Source of the DNA: Ralstonia sp. A12 | GTDB taxonomy: Bacteria > Pseudomonadota > Gammaproteobacteria > Burkholderiales > Burkholderiaceae | Reading direction: 5' to 3' | DNA length: 64,000 nt | Assembly (NCBI RefSeq): GCF_000801955.1 | Contig: NZ_JSZO01000033.1 | Span: forward strand, 124,001-188,000 | Part shown: positions 8,228 to 19,300 of the stretch, one piece after another | Numbering within the stretch: the stretch's first letter is position 1 | How the letters are laid out: each line of letters starts with the position of its first letter | Program-made: the position numbers and the translations under genes | The notes under the pieces: generated by a model | The model's input: only the letters and a program-made list of their open reading frames with translations | Database searches by the model: none | Told to the model about the DNA's origin: nothing

Positions 8228-11200
8228 ACAGCACCTCCTTCATCCAAGGCAGCTTGATCGTTGCGTAGGACCATGGCAGACGGTCGAGCAGCATGTCGAA
8301 CGGACCGGGCCGGACTACAAGCCTCCACAGTGCGCCAGCCTGGGCAGTCTCGCGCTGCAGGCGCCCCTCGCGGCGCAGGAAGGTTTCCCGCAGGCCGGCC
8401 ACCGAGGTGCGGCCAAGCGCTGTCCAGTGTGCAATGACCGCCTGCAGCAGGCTGTCGAGCAGTGCTCGCGTGTCGCGGTCCAGCCCCGGTTCATCAGTGA
8501 GCGGCTGTGCCAGCGGCATGCCGCACAGCAGCTTGGGCAGCACCCACTCAGGCTCGCTGCCCGCCTCGTGGCCGTCAACGAGGTAGGCCAGGCAGCGCAC
8601 GGCACGAGATTGCGACGCGGCATCGCGCCACTGCGGGCCGTCGCGCAGGTTCAGCATGTCGAACAGACGCTGGGTGTAGTTGGCCAGCAGCACCAGGCCC
8701 GCGTTGGCGACGTAGTGGCTGCCGGCGCCAGCAACATCGGGGAGCACGGGCGGCGAGGTCGACGCGGGTGGCGCGGCGCGCGGGCCGAATGGAACGGCGG
8801 GCGGCGGCGCTTGCGGCGGCAGGCGCCGTAAGGCTGCGTTGCTGGTTGGCGTGCCGGGGCCGGCCGGCTCAGGAGATGCCGCACGCAGCGGCGGCATCTG
8901 TTGCGTAGCAGCTTCGTCGGGGGAATTTCCTGGGCTGGGCGGCTCGGGCAGCGCCGTCTGTCGCACCGTCGTTTCACCGGGTGGCTGGTCTGGGTTGGCC
9001 GGTGTGCGTGCGGACTCCTGTTGCACCTGCGGTGACGTATGCCCGATCGCTGGTGCGACGGTGCCGGCGCTAGCGCCGGCCGATCCCAATATCTGACTCG
9101 CTTCCCACTGTTCTGCGGCGTCTGGAGGCTGGCGCAGTGCTTGCACATCAAGGCACATCGTCGTGCGGTGCGAACGCGATGCGACGGGCGCACGCACCGC
9201 ATCGCCGCCGGAGACACCCCGCCCCGGAGGCCCGCTTGCATCGAGCGCCTGTGCAAGGCGTGCCAGCCAGTGCTCGAACGACAGCGCCGCGGTACCACGT
9301 GCGACACAGTCTTCCCGGTAAAGGTGCATTGCATAGCGGCGCACCAGCAGCGGTGCAGCTGCCGACAGGCCGGACAGCAGCAGATGATCGACAAGAAACG
9401 CCCAATGGCTGTCAGCGCGAGCGCTGGTGGGCAGGTCCGGCAGAAGGTGCGCGTGGGCAACCCGCAGCATGCGACTGCTTCGGCGCAGCGTGGCGATGTG
9501 GGCGGGGAACAGCATCGCGAGCAGCGTCCAGCGTTCTGCTGAGTGGGTTCGCGCAAGCCACTCGTCGCAGAGGGCAGCGTCAGCAAGCCAACCCGCCACC
9601 TGACGCTGGGCAGTCCAGGCAAGCGGTCCGGGGGATTGCGAGGGCAACGCCAGGATGCGGACCAACCTGGCTGCCGATGATGACAGCGAGGCAAGTTCAG
9701 CAAATGCCTTCCAGTCCTGCTGCCTTGGCGACACCACCGCAATCGGCAGACGCCGGGTGGGCGCACGCGATAGGTCGATGCGATGCGTGCGTACCGGCAG
9801 CGCGGCAGGTAGCCATGGCGTGGCGTGGCGCGTACCGTTGCCGGGCAGGATGCGCCGTGCCCTGCCGGATTGGCTGCCTGCGCTGGCCAGTCCTCGCATT
9901 GCCGCAGCGGTACCAGCGAAACGCATCGGTTGCTTCCGGTGCAAAGCACGCGCATAGCGAAACGCCAGTGCGCGCCAGGCAGGTGCCGCACCGGCAACGG
10001 CCTGGACGTACAGGTGCTCGTGCAACATGGCACGCTTAGCGGCCGGCAAATCCGGGAGCACGCCGGCCAACGCATCGGCAAGCCATCGTGCGGATATCGC
10101 CGGCTGCATCGGCGCCGCCGTGGAAGCGGCGTCGCCTACGCCGGTTCTGTCCGCCGCTTCCGTTGGCGAAGGAGCCGCTCTAGGCGATGCAACCGCAGTC
10201 GCTCCGGGGCGCGTCCCGCCCCTGTTCTCCTCGCCCGCATATGAGAGACGGGAAACCGTAGTGGGTGAATCCGGCCACGGCTGTGGCATCTGCGTCGTTC
10301 GCTCGGGCGCCATGCCCACACCGCTTGGGCTCCCCGCCCTCGCTCGCGGCGGAGCGAGGACCACGAACCGCAAGCCCGGCCCGATCGACGACGCTTGCAA
10401 CGCATGGCGAACCGCATCCATTGCTGCGGACAATGACATCGGCCCACGACTCGCAATGGCAGTATCAGCCTGCACCCTGAGCCGGTGCAGCCAATGGGCA
10501 TACAAGTCGCCCTCAGCAGCGCTGCCAGCGATGCGCGGCCCCGGCTCTGCGGCCCATTGCAGCGCGGCCTCCCACAGCCACACCCTCCGCAGCCCGTCGA
10601 TCGTCGTGCCGTCGGCCGATGCAGGGCCGGCCGCGCACACTGCGATCGCGCGTGGCAGCCATTGCCAGTGTTCCAGTGCCGTTTGCCAGTGCGTCAGTCG
10701 CTCACGGCCCCATGCCGCGTCCGCCAGCACGAGCAGTTCCAGCTTGCGCGCCGTGGTCCAGTGCCGTGCGACGTGCGCGCGCCAAGCGCGGCGGCGAAGG
10801 CGTGGAAGCAGCTCGGCGCGCAGGCGGTCCGGCATCCTTAACAGGGTGGCCCATGCCGCAGCGGAGCCCGGGCTAGCGGCGCCGGCCAGCCAGCGCGCAA
10901 GGAGGCGTGACTGTGAGACTGGGGACGCGCGCGTTGCTCCCCCCACGCGCGCCACCTCCGTGGGCGTAGCGTCCCCGCCCAGCTCGCCGCGCCACGTGTC
11001 GCGGCTGGCTGCGAAGTGCGCGACGCCAAGTCCATCCGGCTGCGCCTCGACAAAGCGGTGCAAGCGCACGCGCCAGCGTGCAAACAGTGCCGAGGGCGGC
11101 ACCGCGCGACTTTGCGCTGCCAGCTCCCGCATGGCCCGCAAGTAACGCTCGGATAGCGTGAGACCTGGTAAGGCGGTGCGTATGTCATCAGTCGAGCGCG

Positions 11201-12953
11201 CCGCTTCGTGCGCCGGCAACGACTGTGGTGGTGTGCGATCCGTTTGTCGCGCAGCGGCGGCGCGCTGCGGACGCCCCACTGTTTGCTGCGGCCCCCCGGT
11301 GGCATCGCCCTCCTCGCCAATCTTGGTTGCGTATGCGTCGGTATCGCGCTGCGTCTCGCGCAGCGTATGGCCCCTTTCAATCGAGGCCGCATGCCGTTCG
11401 CGCGCTTGCCCGCCTTGCTGCCTCACTTTGGCCGGCGTCTGCCCACGCCACTCAGCCAATGCCTGGCGCCAGAGGTGCCGCCAGCCGCGTGGATCACGCG
11501 GCATGTTGCCGCCGAGCAGCCACTCACGCAGGCTGTAGTCAGCAAGCCACGCCTGTAGCGCCGACAGGCCCGCCTTGCGCCCGCCGCCCGGCTGCCCGCC
11601 ATCGGCCAGTGCCGCCAACGCGAACTGCCGCAGCGATTCCGCCCAACTCGCGCCGGCAGCCGACGGTGGCTCGCCAACCACGGGCGCATCGTCGGCCATC
11701 ACCCGCATCACCTCCCACACCGTCTCGGCACCCAGCCTTTCAAACCACGCCTGACGCGACTGATGGCGCTGCCCCTCCACGCGCAGTCGCGCACGCACGC
11801 CTTCCGCGTCGCGCGAGCACAAACCACGCAGCAGCGCGCGGAACGTCGGTGCGTCCAGCGGATGGCGCCCGTCCAATGCCATACTGATACGTTGCCAATC
11901 GGTATCCGCTCGTGTCTCCGGATCACTGTCCTCGGCATCCAGCGAGGACGACGGTGAATCGGCCTCCGACAACAACGGACCGACACCATCAGCCTCTCGC
12001 GGCACCGTCGTCATTGCATCCAAGCCTTGGGGCGCGTCGCTGCGCCGCCCAGAGGGTGATACCACAACATCGAGCACGCCCAGCAGCAACCGCTGCCCAA
12101 ACTCCTTGCCCCCTCCCGCCCCCGGCCGCCAGGCGCCAAGGCCACCGCGCCCCAGTTGCGTCGCCAGCGCGAGCCCCAACTCGCGCTGCAGCCGGCGCAG
12201 CGCATCTGCGCCCAAGCTGCCAGCATGCTCTGCCCACAGCACGCGGAATCCGGCCACACGCCACCGCTGCCGCAGTTGCCGGACCTGATAGGCAGACAGG
12301 CGCCCTCTTGCCTGCAGCGGCGCCAGCAGTTGCGCGTCAAGACTGTCGAGACTGTCGGCCAGTTCGCGGTGCCTGACGGCAAGCAACGCCTGCAACCCCT
12401 CGCAGGGTGCAATCTGGCTGAGCCGCGCCTCGACGTATTCACCCGGCTGCAGTTGCCGCAGCCGCGTCCATAGTGCGGCGCCAGTACGCCGCGCCAGCCT
12501 TGCGAGCCACGCCGACAGCTCGCGCCCTGCCAGCGCGCTTCGCGCCCACGGCAGGTGGCCGTGCTGGAGGTAGTACAGGAAATGCTCGAGCGCATGGTCG
12601 TCCGCAGTCAGCACGCCAGCAGGCCGCGCGCCACCCTGTTCGTGCCTGGCGCGCCAGAGCGTGTCCCACAGTTGGTGCTCCAGCACCTCAGACCACTGCG
12701 CGAAGCTGCCGTCCGCCTGCATCGGCCCGGTGTCGATCTCCAGGCTGTCCAACTGCCACACTTCGCCAGGCGGCGAGAGCCGCGAAAACACCCGCTCGAT
12801 CGTCCGCAGCCCAGGCCCGTTCAGGAATGCACTGAGCCTCGCCTGATGTGCGTGCGCGTGTTCGCGGTCCGACGTACCGCAGCTGTTCCACTGCAGAGTT
12901 TCGATGGCGTGCAGCGTGCCGGCAACGCCTTGCTGAAGACGCGCCGCCGTCAT
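8211..12953 (-). CDS. eCIS tape-measure protein (Afp14-like, CIS_TMP)
   Basis: This 1,580-residue protein should set particle length. The N-terminus has the CIS_TMP signature of a hydrophobic segment followed by SLEIDTG (about residues 68-76). The C-terminal 225 residues are diagnostic: NAGLVLLANYTQRLF, LLCGMPLAQPL, SVAGLRETFLRREGRL and the terminal IKLPWMKEVLYVDW. Between them lies long Arg/Ala-rich sequence, then a Pro/Ala-rich linker of about 120 residues just before the C-terminal domain. I chose ATG 12953, which overlaps the preceding stop (ATGA), over an open but unconserved extension further upstream. Confidence 0.93.
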   Translation of the reverse strand: MTAARLQQGVAGTLHAIETLQWNSCGTSDREHAHAHQARLSAFLNGPGLRTIERVFSRLSPPGEVWQLDSLEIDTGPMQADGSFAQWSEVLEHQLWDTLWRARHEQGGARPAGVLTADDHALEHFLYYLQHGHLPWARSALAGRELSAWLARLARRTGAALWTRLRQLQPGEYVEARLSQIAPCEGLQALLAVRHRELADSLDSLDAQLLAPLQARGRLSAYQVRQLRQRWRVAGFRVLWAEHAGSLGADALRRLQRELGLALATQLGRGGLGAWRPGAGGGKEFGQRLLLGVLDVVVSPSGRRSDAPQGLDAMTTVPREADGVGPLLSEADSPSSSLDAEDSDPETRADTDWQRISMALDGRHPLDAPTFRALLRGLCSRDAEGVRARLRVEGQRHQSRQAWFERLGAETVWEVMRVMADDAPVVGEPPSAAGASWAESLRQFALAALADGGQPGGGRKAGLSALQAWLADYSLREWLLGGNMPRDPRGWRHLWRQALAEWRGQTPAKVRQQGGQARERHAASIERGHTLRETQRDTDAYATKIGEEGDATGGPQQTVGRPQRAAAARQTDRTPPQSLPAHEAARSTDDIRTALPGLTLSERYLRAMRELAAQSRAVPPSALFARWRVRLHRFVEAQPDGLGVAHFAASRDTWRGELGGDATPTEVARVGGATRASPVSQSRLLARWLAGAASPGSAAAWATLLRMPDRLRAELLPRLRRRAWRAHVARHWTTARKLELLVLADAAWGRERLTHWQTALEHWQWLPRAIAVCAAGPASADGTTIDGLRRVWLWEAALQWAAEPGPRIAGSAAEGDLYAHWLHRLRVQADTAIASRGPMSLSAAMDAVRHALQASSIGPGLRFVVLAPPRARAGSPSGVGMAPERTTQMPQPWPDSPTTVSRLSYAGEENRGGTRPGATAVASPRAAPSPTEAADRTGVGDAASTAAPMQPAISARWLADALAGVLPDLPAAKRAMLHEHLYVQAVAGAAPAWRALAFRYARALHRKQPMRFAGTAAAMRGLASAGSQSGRARRILPGNGTRHATPWLPAALPVRTHRIDLSRAPTRRLPIAVVSPRQQDWKAFAELASLSSSAARLVRILALPSQSPGPLAWTAQRQVAGWLADAALCDEWLARTHSAERWTLLAMLFPAHIATLRRSSRMLRVAHAHLLPDLPTSARADSHWAFLVDHLLLSGLSAAAPLLVRRYAMHLYREDCVARGTAALSFEHWLARLAQALDASGPPGRGVSGGDAVRAPVASRSHRTTMCLDVQALRQPPDAAEQWEASQILGSAGASAGTVAPAIGHTSPQVQQESARTPANPDQPPGETTVRQTALPEPPSPGNSPDEAATQQMPPLRAASPEPAGPGTPTSNAALRRLPPQAPPPAVPFGPRAAPPASTSPPVLPDVAGAGSHYVANAGLVLLANYTQRLFDMLNLRDGPQWRDAASQSRAVRCLAYLVDGHEAGSEPEWVLPKLLCGMPLAQPLTDEPGLDRDTRALLDSLLQAVIAHWTALGRTSVAGLRETFLRREGRLQRETAQAGALWRLVVRPGPFDMLLDRLPWSYATIKLPWMKEVLYVDWR

Positions 12954-15511
12954 TTGTGTTCCCCACCGTGGCGCGTGTCTCGGTCGTGGAGTTGCCTTCG
13001 CAACGTCGCGGCGCACACGTCGACATGGCCGGCCAGCCTGGCGCGTTCCTTGGCATCTGCGTCGGCCGGTGCACTCGCGTGGGCTGCGCGCGCGTGGAGC
13101 CACGCCTCGAACGCGTGCTCGAAGCGCGCAAGGCTGACCGCATCGAGCCAAAGCACCCTCGGTTCGATATGCGCTGGACAGCAACGCGCAATGGTCTCCT
13201 CGGCCAGATCGCGAAAGCTACGATCAGCGCCGCGTGCGGTCCAGCCGGGCAGCATCACGCTGATCCTGTGCGGGTAGAACTCGGGCAGCGTGTTGGCCGG
13301 GTCAGCCTCGTCGGCTGCGCCAGTGGCCTCTGCCTGCGGCCGCAGGAGGATATGCTCGACGAGATGCAGGCCCTCGGCCTCGCGCTGCACATGGCAGGCA
13401 AACGCATGCAGGTACATGGCGGGCGCAAGCACGCCGTCCGCCCCGCCGCGCACCGCCAGCGGCCACCAGCAGCCGTGCTCGTCCGGCCCCAGCCAGAGCG
13501 GGTGCTCCGTGTCAGATGCCACACGGCGATACCGCTCGGCATAGGCGGCGCAGCGCAACAGCGCGGCAGGAAACGCCTGCATGTCGAGTTTCGTGTAGTA
13601 GTACGCCAGGCGTGCCGCCACGCGCCCAACGGCCCGGTCATCGTCGTAGTGCGCCAGGATGCGTGCACGCGATGCGTCCCACATCGTCAGCGCTTCGCCA
13701 TCGTCGGGCAACCGCACGCGCAATCCCTGCCCAGCCTGTTCGTCCAGCGCCATGCCGTATGCGGCGAGGCCACCGCTGAGCAGGCGGCTGTGCGCCTGCG
13801 CGAAACCGAGCAGCAGGCTCACGCGCTCCTGCAGCGGCGCCGTGTTGCCCTTGCGGCCGAGCGAGGTCTTACCGTAATCGAAACCACCGGCGCGATCGCG
13901 CGTGTGACGCACGACGCGTTGCGCAAAGCGTCGCTTGCAGTCATACAGGTGCGCCTGCCATTGGGCCGCGTCGTAATAGCAGCCGAAGCCCTGGATACTG
14001 TGCTGGCCCCAGCTCTCGCCGTGTAGTGCCAGCAGCAGGTCGAGCGAGCGCGAGCGGCGCTCCAGCACGTTGTCGCTATCTGCGAGCGCACTGATGCCGG
14101 ACGGCATTGGCGCCGGCGAGGCACCGAGCGGTGCCCACCAGTAGCTCTGTGCGGGATTCGCTTCGAGGCTGAACAGTTGCCGCACGTGCTGCGACTGCGC
14201 ATCGCCATGTGCGATCCATTGCTCAAGCAACGCAAGGTAAGTGCCAAAACGCGCGGCATCGTCGGCCTGTGCCCGCGGTGCGGTGTGCATATCGCGATAG
14301 AGCGGTGGCAGGTGGTGCCAGATGGAGTAGTACGGCGCCTCCGGCAAATGACGTCCCGCTGGCCGGGCCAGCAGAACTTCGGCGGGATGGCGCGCATGCG
14401 TCGCGGCGCTCGGCGCATCGGCCGAATGTGTCGCCATGCGTTCATCAGCAAGCCGAGCCAGCAGTGCTGCCTCGTCGATCGGTAGCAGGCTGCCGCGCCG
14501 CGTCACCTGCCAGCCGGCCAGCGCGTCGTGATTGTCCGGCCAGCGCAACTGCAGCGCCCAGTCCGCGCCGTGCCAAGCGAGGCTGTCGGCAGTGCCACCG
14601 GCGTCCTCCTCCGTTGCCAGCAGGTCGAGCCGCAGTGAGCTGATCTCGGCAATGCCGGCAATCTCGCTCAGTTGGCGAGCCAGGTCGCTGAAATAGAGTT
14701 GGCTCGCCGGATCGCGCTGCAGGTCAGCGGCATCGATCCAGCCATAGCGCACAGCCGGGCCCTCGAATTGCCCGGCGGGGTCAAGCGCGCGGCCCTGCGC
14801 GTCGCGCTGGTCCAGCCGCGCGCGCAACGGCTGGCGCGGAGGCGCGCCGCCGATCAGCGTCGCGCAGCGCTGGACGAGTTCGACCAGGACGTCGCCCGCA
14901 TCGCGCGTGCCATCCACGGACAGATGAACCCGCAGCGCACACCACCGTGGCCGCAGCACCTGCGGCGCGCCGGCCAGGTCTTCGCAGAGGTTGCGCTGCG
15001 CGCGATAGGCCCGCGCCGCCGCGTTGGCGGCAGCGGCCTCCTGACCAGCGTGCACACGCAGAGCCATGTGCCACCGGCCGTCCGCATCGGGCATCCGCAT
15101 GCGCAGATGGCGAACTGTCGGCACGCAATCGAGCAGGTAGCGCAGCAGGTCCGTCTCCGTACCGGGCCGACAGGGCAGCGCTTCCTCCGCGCCGTACAGC
15201 GCGTGGCGCCGGTAGTGGATACGCCCGTCCGCCTCGGTCAGCAGGTCCGCCACGTCGGCCTCGGCGCCAAACACCGATTCGGTCAACGCGTAGCAGAGCG
15301 CTTCCAGCAACGTGACGCCGGGGTCGTGGTGGTTGTAGTCCGTCCACAACTCGCCGGAAAGCGCCTGTGCCAATGCAATGCCACGGCGGCGCAGGTCGAC
15401 GAAGCCGTGGTCAGGATCGCCGAGCAGTCGCGGGATATACGCCGAGTCGGCCTCGTCAGCGGGGTCGGCTGGCTCGCCAAGCGCATCCACGAGCGGCAAC
15501 CGCCCGCTCAT
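12950..15511 (-). CDS. eCIS baseplate protein, Afp12-like
   Basis: The 853-residue product carries, at residues about 51-78, the Afp12-family signature LSGELWTDYNHHDPGVTLLEALCYALTE (quoted here in two parts: LSGELWTDYN and HHDPGVTLLEALCYALTE). It is expected to form baseplate wedges with the Afp11-like protein. A longer upstream open frame exists, but ATG 15511 overlaps the stop of the fibre-like gene (ATGA) and gives the conserved N-terminus. Its own stop overlaps the tape-measure start in the same way. Confidence 0.9.
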   Translation of the reverse strand: MSGRLPLVDALGEPADPADEADSAYIPRLLGDPDHGFVDLRRRGIALAQALSGELWTDYNHHDPGVTLLEALCYALTESVFGAEADVADLLTEADGRIHYRRHALYGAEEALPCRPGTETDLLRYLLDCVPTVRHLRMRMPDADGRWHMALRVHAGQEAAAANAAARAYRAQRNLCEDLAGAPQVLRPRWCALRVHLSVDGTRDAGDVLVELVQRCATLIGGAPPRQPLRARLDQRDAQGRALDPAGQFEGPAVRYGWIDAADLQRDPASQLYFSDLARQLSEIAGIAEISSLRLDLLATEEDAGGTADSLAWHGADWALQLRWPDNHDALAGWQVTRRGSLLPIDEAALLARLADERMATHSADAPSAATHARHPAEVLLARPAGRHLPEAPYYSIWHHLPPLYRDMHTAPRAQADDAARFGTYLALLEQWIAHGDAQSQHVRQLFSLEANPAQSYWWAPLGASPAPMPSGISALADSDNVLERRSRSLDLLLALHGESWGQHSIQGFGCYYDAAQWQAHLYDCKRRFAQRVVRHTRDRAGGFDYGKTSLGRKGNTAPLQERVSLLLGFAQAHSRLLSGGLAAYGMALDEQAGQGLRVRLPDDGEALTMWDASRARILAHYDDDRAVGRVAARLAYYYTKLDMQAFPAALLRCAAYAERYRRVASDTEHPLWLGPDEHGCWWPLAVRGGADGVLAPAMYLHAFACHVQREAEGLHLVEHILLRPQAEATGAADEADPANTLPEFYPHRISVMLPGWTARGADRSFRDLAEETIARCCPAHIEPRVLWLDAVSLARFEHAFEAWLHARAAHASAPADADAKERARLAGHVDVCAATLRRQLHDRDTRHGGEHK

Positions 15512-16341
15512 GGCTGCCCCTCGCTCATGTGCGGATCGAACCACAGTTGCGTCAGCTGTGCCTGGATGCGCACGCCGGCACCAAAGTCGCAGCCGGTGCG
15601 GATCTGCAATCTGTAGCTGGCATTGCGCCCGCTGGTGCCATCCCAGCGCAGCAGCAGGCGGTCGCAGCGCCGGCTGTAGTAGCCGTGTGTGGCACGGATG
15701 CCGCGCTTGCGATTGAACAGGTTCAAGAGCCCGAGCGTCGGGTTGTACGTGTTGACTGCGATGGCATGCATCAGCCCGAAGCGGCCCTCGCCACGATGGC
15801 CAGCGCCCGCCACGACCTCGAAGGCCTGACAGCCCTCCAGCGCGTCCGTCAGGTCCTGCCATTTGCCGTTGGCGAGCAGCGGCACCTCCACTGCACGTGC
15901 GTAGGCACCCTGCCGCCCGCTGCTGCGCACGACGCCAGCCACATCCAGCGCCACGCGTGGCGACTCTGTGCCGATACCGATGCGGCGCTCCTGGTCCAGG
16001 CACAACAGCGCAGGCGCAACACTCCTGGAGTTCGCACCAGATGGGGCGCCCGGCTGTGCGGCATCACTGGGCGGCGTGCGGCCATGCACCAGCAGCGCGT
16101 CGCGGGCACCGCCGAGCTCGAAATACCAGGCCGGTGTCTCGGGCTCCTGCTCGCGGAAAAAACTGACCAATGCGTCGTGCCCCTGCGGCGAGTACACCTC
16201 GAAGCCATGCTCGACCGTCTTGCGAAAGCCCTCGTCGCTCATGTTGAGCATCGAGTCGATCAGATCAGCGAAATGGTCCTCATTGGGCAGTGCGCCATCG
16301 CGAAAATAGCGCTTGAGGGATTCTCGGCTCCGGCTCGTCAT
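15508..16341 (-). CDS. Short tail-fibre-like eCIS protein
   Basis: The product has 277 residues. The N-terminus LKRYFRDGALPNEDHFADLI (9-28) resembles the particle-attachment end of tail-fibre-like proteins. Residues about 121-136 (IGIGTESPRVALDVAG) are the classic fibre/adhesin motif of the form IGIGT..P...LDV.G. The C-terminal 140 residues look beta-rich with no recognised receptor-binding domain. It sits between Afp11-like and Afp12-like genes with ATGA overlaps on both sides. It may be the only fibre of this system, far shorter than Afp13; a purely baseplate role is also possible. Confidence 0.7.
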   Translation of the reverse strand: MTSRSRESLKRYFRDGALPNEDHFADLIDSMLNMSDEGFRKTVEHGFEVYSPQGHDALVSFFREQEPETPAWYFELGGARDALLVHGRTPPSDAAQPGAPSGANSRSVAPALLCLDQERRIGIGTESPRVALDVAGVVRSSGRQGAYARAVEVPLLANGKWQDLTDALEGCQAFEVVAGAGHRGEGRFGLMHAIAVNTYNPTLGLLNLFNRKRGIRATHGYYSRRCDRLLLRWDGTSGRNASYRLQIRTGCDFGAGVRIQAQLTQLWFDPHMSEGQP

Positions 16342-19300
16342 CTCGTTCCTGCAGCAGGTTTGTCCGGCTGCGGCCGGCCCACGATGAAAGTGCCGCCCAC
16401 CTCGAGCCGGTCGATGCCGGTTGTCACAGGGGCGAGGATGCGCGAATCGTCCTGCAACTCAAGCAGGTGCTGACGCGTCGGCAGCACCAGGCTCCATGGC
16501 TGTGCCGGCAGCGCCGTGTCCGATACGGCACCATTGGCACGCATAGCCGTGTCGTGCAGTGCGTAGAACTGCTGGTCGTTACGGATGATGTGCAGTAGCG
16601 ACAACCGCCCGACAGCCGCCACGCTGGGCTGGGCGCGCAGGAAGGCCTCCAGCGCGTCACCGCGCACACGCCAATTGAAATCCGCACCAAGTCCCGTTGC
16701 GTGCCACGGCGACAGGTACTCGACGATCGCCTGATTGAGTCGCCGCAGTGTCGCACCGGGGTGGCTGCCTGCGGCAAGCTGCAACGAACAGCGCACCTGC
16801 ACACGCTCATATGCCGCGTTGCGCACCAGCACGCTTGCACCCGCTGGCGCGCAGTCCTGGATATAACGGCGCATGGCATCGAGCGATGCGGCATCCAGGC
16901 GCGGCCCTTCGGTACTGCTGAACAGCTCCCCCGCGTGCGGATACGGCACGACCACCAGCAGCACATGGCCCGGCAGGCTGGTAAGCCGCCGATGGTGCAG
17001 ACCGTTCCCGTCACCGAGTGTGGCGCGATGGTGCGCAAAGCACTTGACCTTGTAGACGGCCGGGAAGGCATCGAGCAACAGACGCTCGTAGTCCCACGCA
17101 GTGATCGCGCGCGCCTTGTGGCGCAGCCGTTCGGCACCGCGCAGGCGTAGCGCCTCGGGCAGATCAGCGGGGCGGCCGCCTTCGGATGGCCCCACCTGCA
17201 GCACGCTGCGCAGCCCCGGCACGCTTCGCGCCGGGGCCTGGATCACGCCAGGCGGCAGCGGCTCGTTCATCGCTTCGTTGTCGTCGGCCGCTGCCTGCAG
17301 GCTGCGCGTGGCACTGATCGCATTCGCGTGCACGCCATACAACCCGGCCAATTGTGCAAATCCCCAGTCGGCAGACAGCCGCAGCCAGTACGCGGGCTCC
17401 GGAAGTGCGCCACGTTCGGTGCGCATGCCTGCCGGCAGATTCAGTTGCACGATGCCGGAACGCAACAGGCCCTGCGTACTGTCGGCCAGTTGCTGGTGCG
17501 GCCCCAACTGCCGCCAGCCGTCCTCGCGCCAGACGGACCAATGCAGCACCGGAGGCGCGTCGATCCACCGCTCGGCGGCTTCCTCCTTGCGCAGGTGGAA
17601 GAACAGGTTCAGCGCGCCCTGCGGGTCACCGCCCGACAGGCCGATATACAGGCTGCCATCGCTCGGATGGCGCGGCAGCAGCGTCGGGTGCTGGCCAACG
17701 CGATTACGCTGCACAGGCAACACACCGAACGCATTCATGTGGTAGACGCCCTGACGCAGGCCGTCGGCTCCGGATGCGCCATCACCCGTCAGCAACAGAT
17801 CCTGGCTGGCCTGGTAGTTCACCGTCAGGCTCTCCAGCGTCGGGGTATAGGGCTCACGCGGCAAAGCATCGGCGCGCTTGAGCCGCGCGTTGCGCGTCAG
17901 CGCGGCGGCAAGCAGCGTCGGATAGGCTGCGTGGCCGAAGGCGCCCTCCGGCTCGGCCAGATCAAAGCGAAAGAAGCCGTTGCGCGTATTCAGCCCGAAC
18001 ACGAACGGCTGACCGAGCGGGCGCGGCGGCGTAGCGCGATGCAAGCGGCGCAGCTCCGTGGCAGGAAACCGCAGCCGGTGCCCTGCGGCAACGTGCATGT
18101 CGTTGTCCGTGCCGGTGAAGAGCGGCAAGGGCTCGCCCTCGCCCGCCTGCCATTGGCCGTCCACCAGAACTTGGGCGCGCAGTTGAAACGCGCCGATGCG
18201 CCAGTCGCCCGGATAGCCCGCGTAGTGTGCTGCGAAACCGCCAGGCCGCGTCGGCAGGCCTGCCCAGCGCAGGCGTGCCTGCAGCGCTGTCAACGGCTTG
18301 CAGGCCAGCTCGGGGCTGCCGAGCATCAGGTAGCTGCCTGTTGAGGGCATCGGGCCGAACGGCTGGAACGGCCGGGACGGATCGAGACGGCCAAGCTGGT
18401 TGTAGAGCACCACGTCGCGCAGGTCATGCACGAAGACTGAGAGGTTGACCTCCAGCAACGGGTACTGCTGCAGCATGCTGTAGGCGTACATGCGCGTCTG
18501 CGTCCGCAGCCCCAACTGCAGCACGGCCTGCGCTGGCCATTGCGCGCCATGCAGTGCGGCATCGCACGGCACCACGGCGGGCTCTTCCGGCCCCAGCCGC
18601 ACTACCAGTTCGATACCGCCACCGCGCAGTAACGTGCCAGCGGCAGGCGGCCGACGGCACATGAACACCTTGTCGACCGTCAGCCAGCCCTCCTGCGTGC
18701 TGAGCCGGGCCTCCCATACACCTGCGAAAACACGCCCGAAGATCAATGCGCGATCAGGCAACGCCGCCACCTCATCGCGATTGCGTGGCGGATAGATCAG
18801 CACCAGCGGATCGTCGATCTCGACCCGCCGGTCGGCGTCTTGTCCGGGCAATGTGGCGGCATGCGCGCGCAGCGCAGCAATATCCACAGCGCGCAGCGTC
18901 TCCTCGCCCGCCACCAACCAAGCCGCGAACAGGCGCCCCAGGCGTTCTGCGAACACGGCAGCGTTGCCGCAGGCGAGGCACGCCGCCAGCAGGAAGCTCA
19001 GTTGCACATCGGCCCCGAACTCGGGTGAGCGCTGCCATGCGACATGCGCCAGCGCGGCGGCATCCGGTTCCCGCGCGGCCGGCCCGGGGCGCGGGCGCGG
19101 CGGAAAGTGCTGCGCCTCGAATGCCGCGTAGCGCGCATAGACCTGCGCCAGCCACTCGGGCGTGCGCGCGTCGGCCGGCGTGCGCAGCGCGTTCTGCAGC
19201 CAACCGTCGTCGTCGGACGGATGTGCGAACTGCATGCGGACACGCACCTCGCGTCGGCCCTCCTTCAGCCGCAGCAACGGCGACGCCAGCACGATGCCAA

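Noticed and set aside
12954-13184. N-terminal extension of the tape-measure protein
   Set aside because: The added residues are Arg/Cys-rich shadow sequence; the internal ATG overlaps the preceding stop and begins the conserved region.
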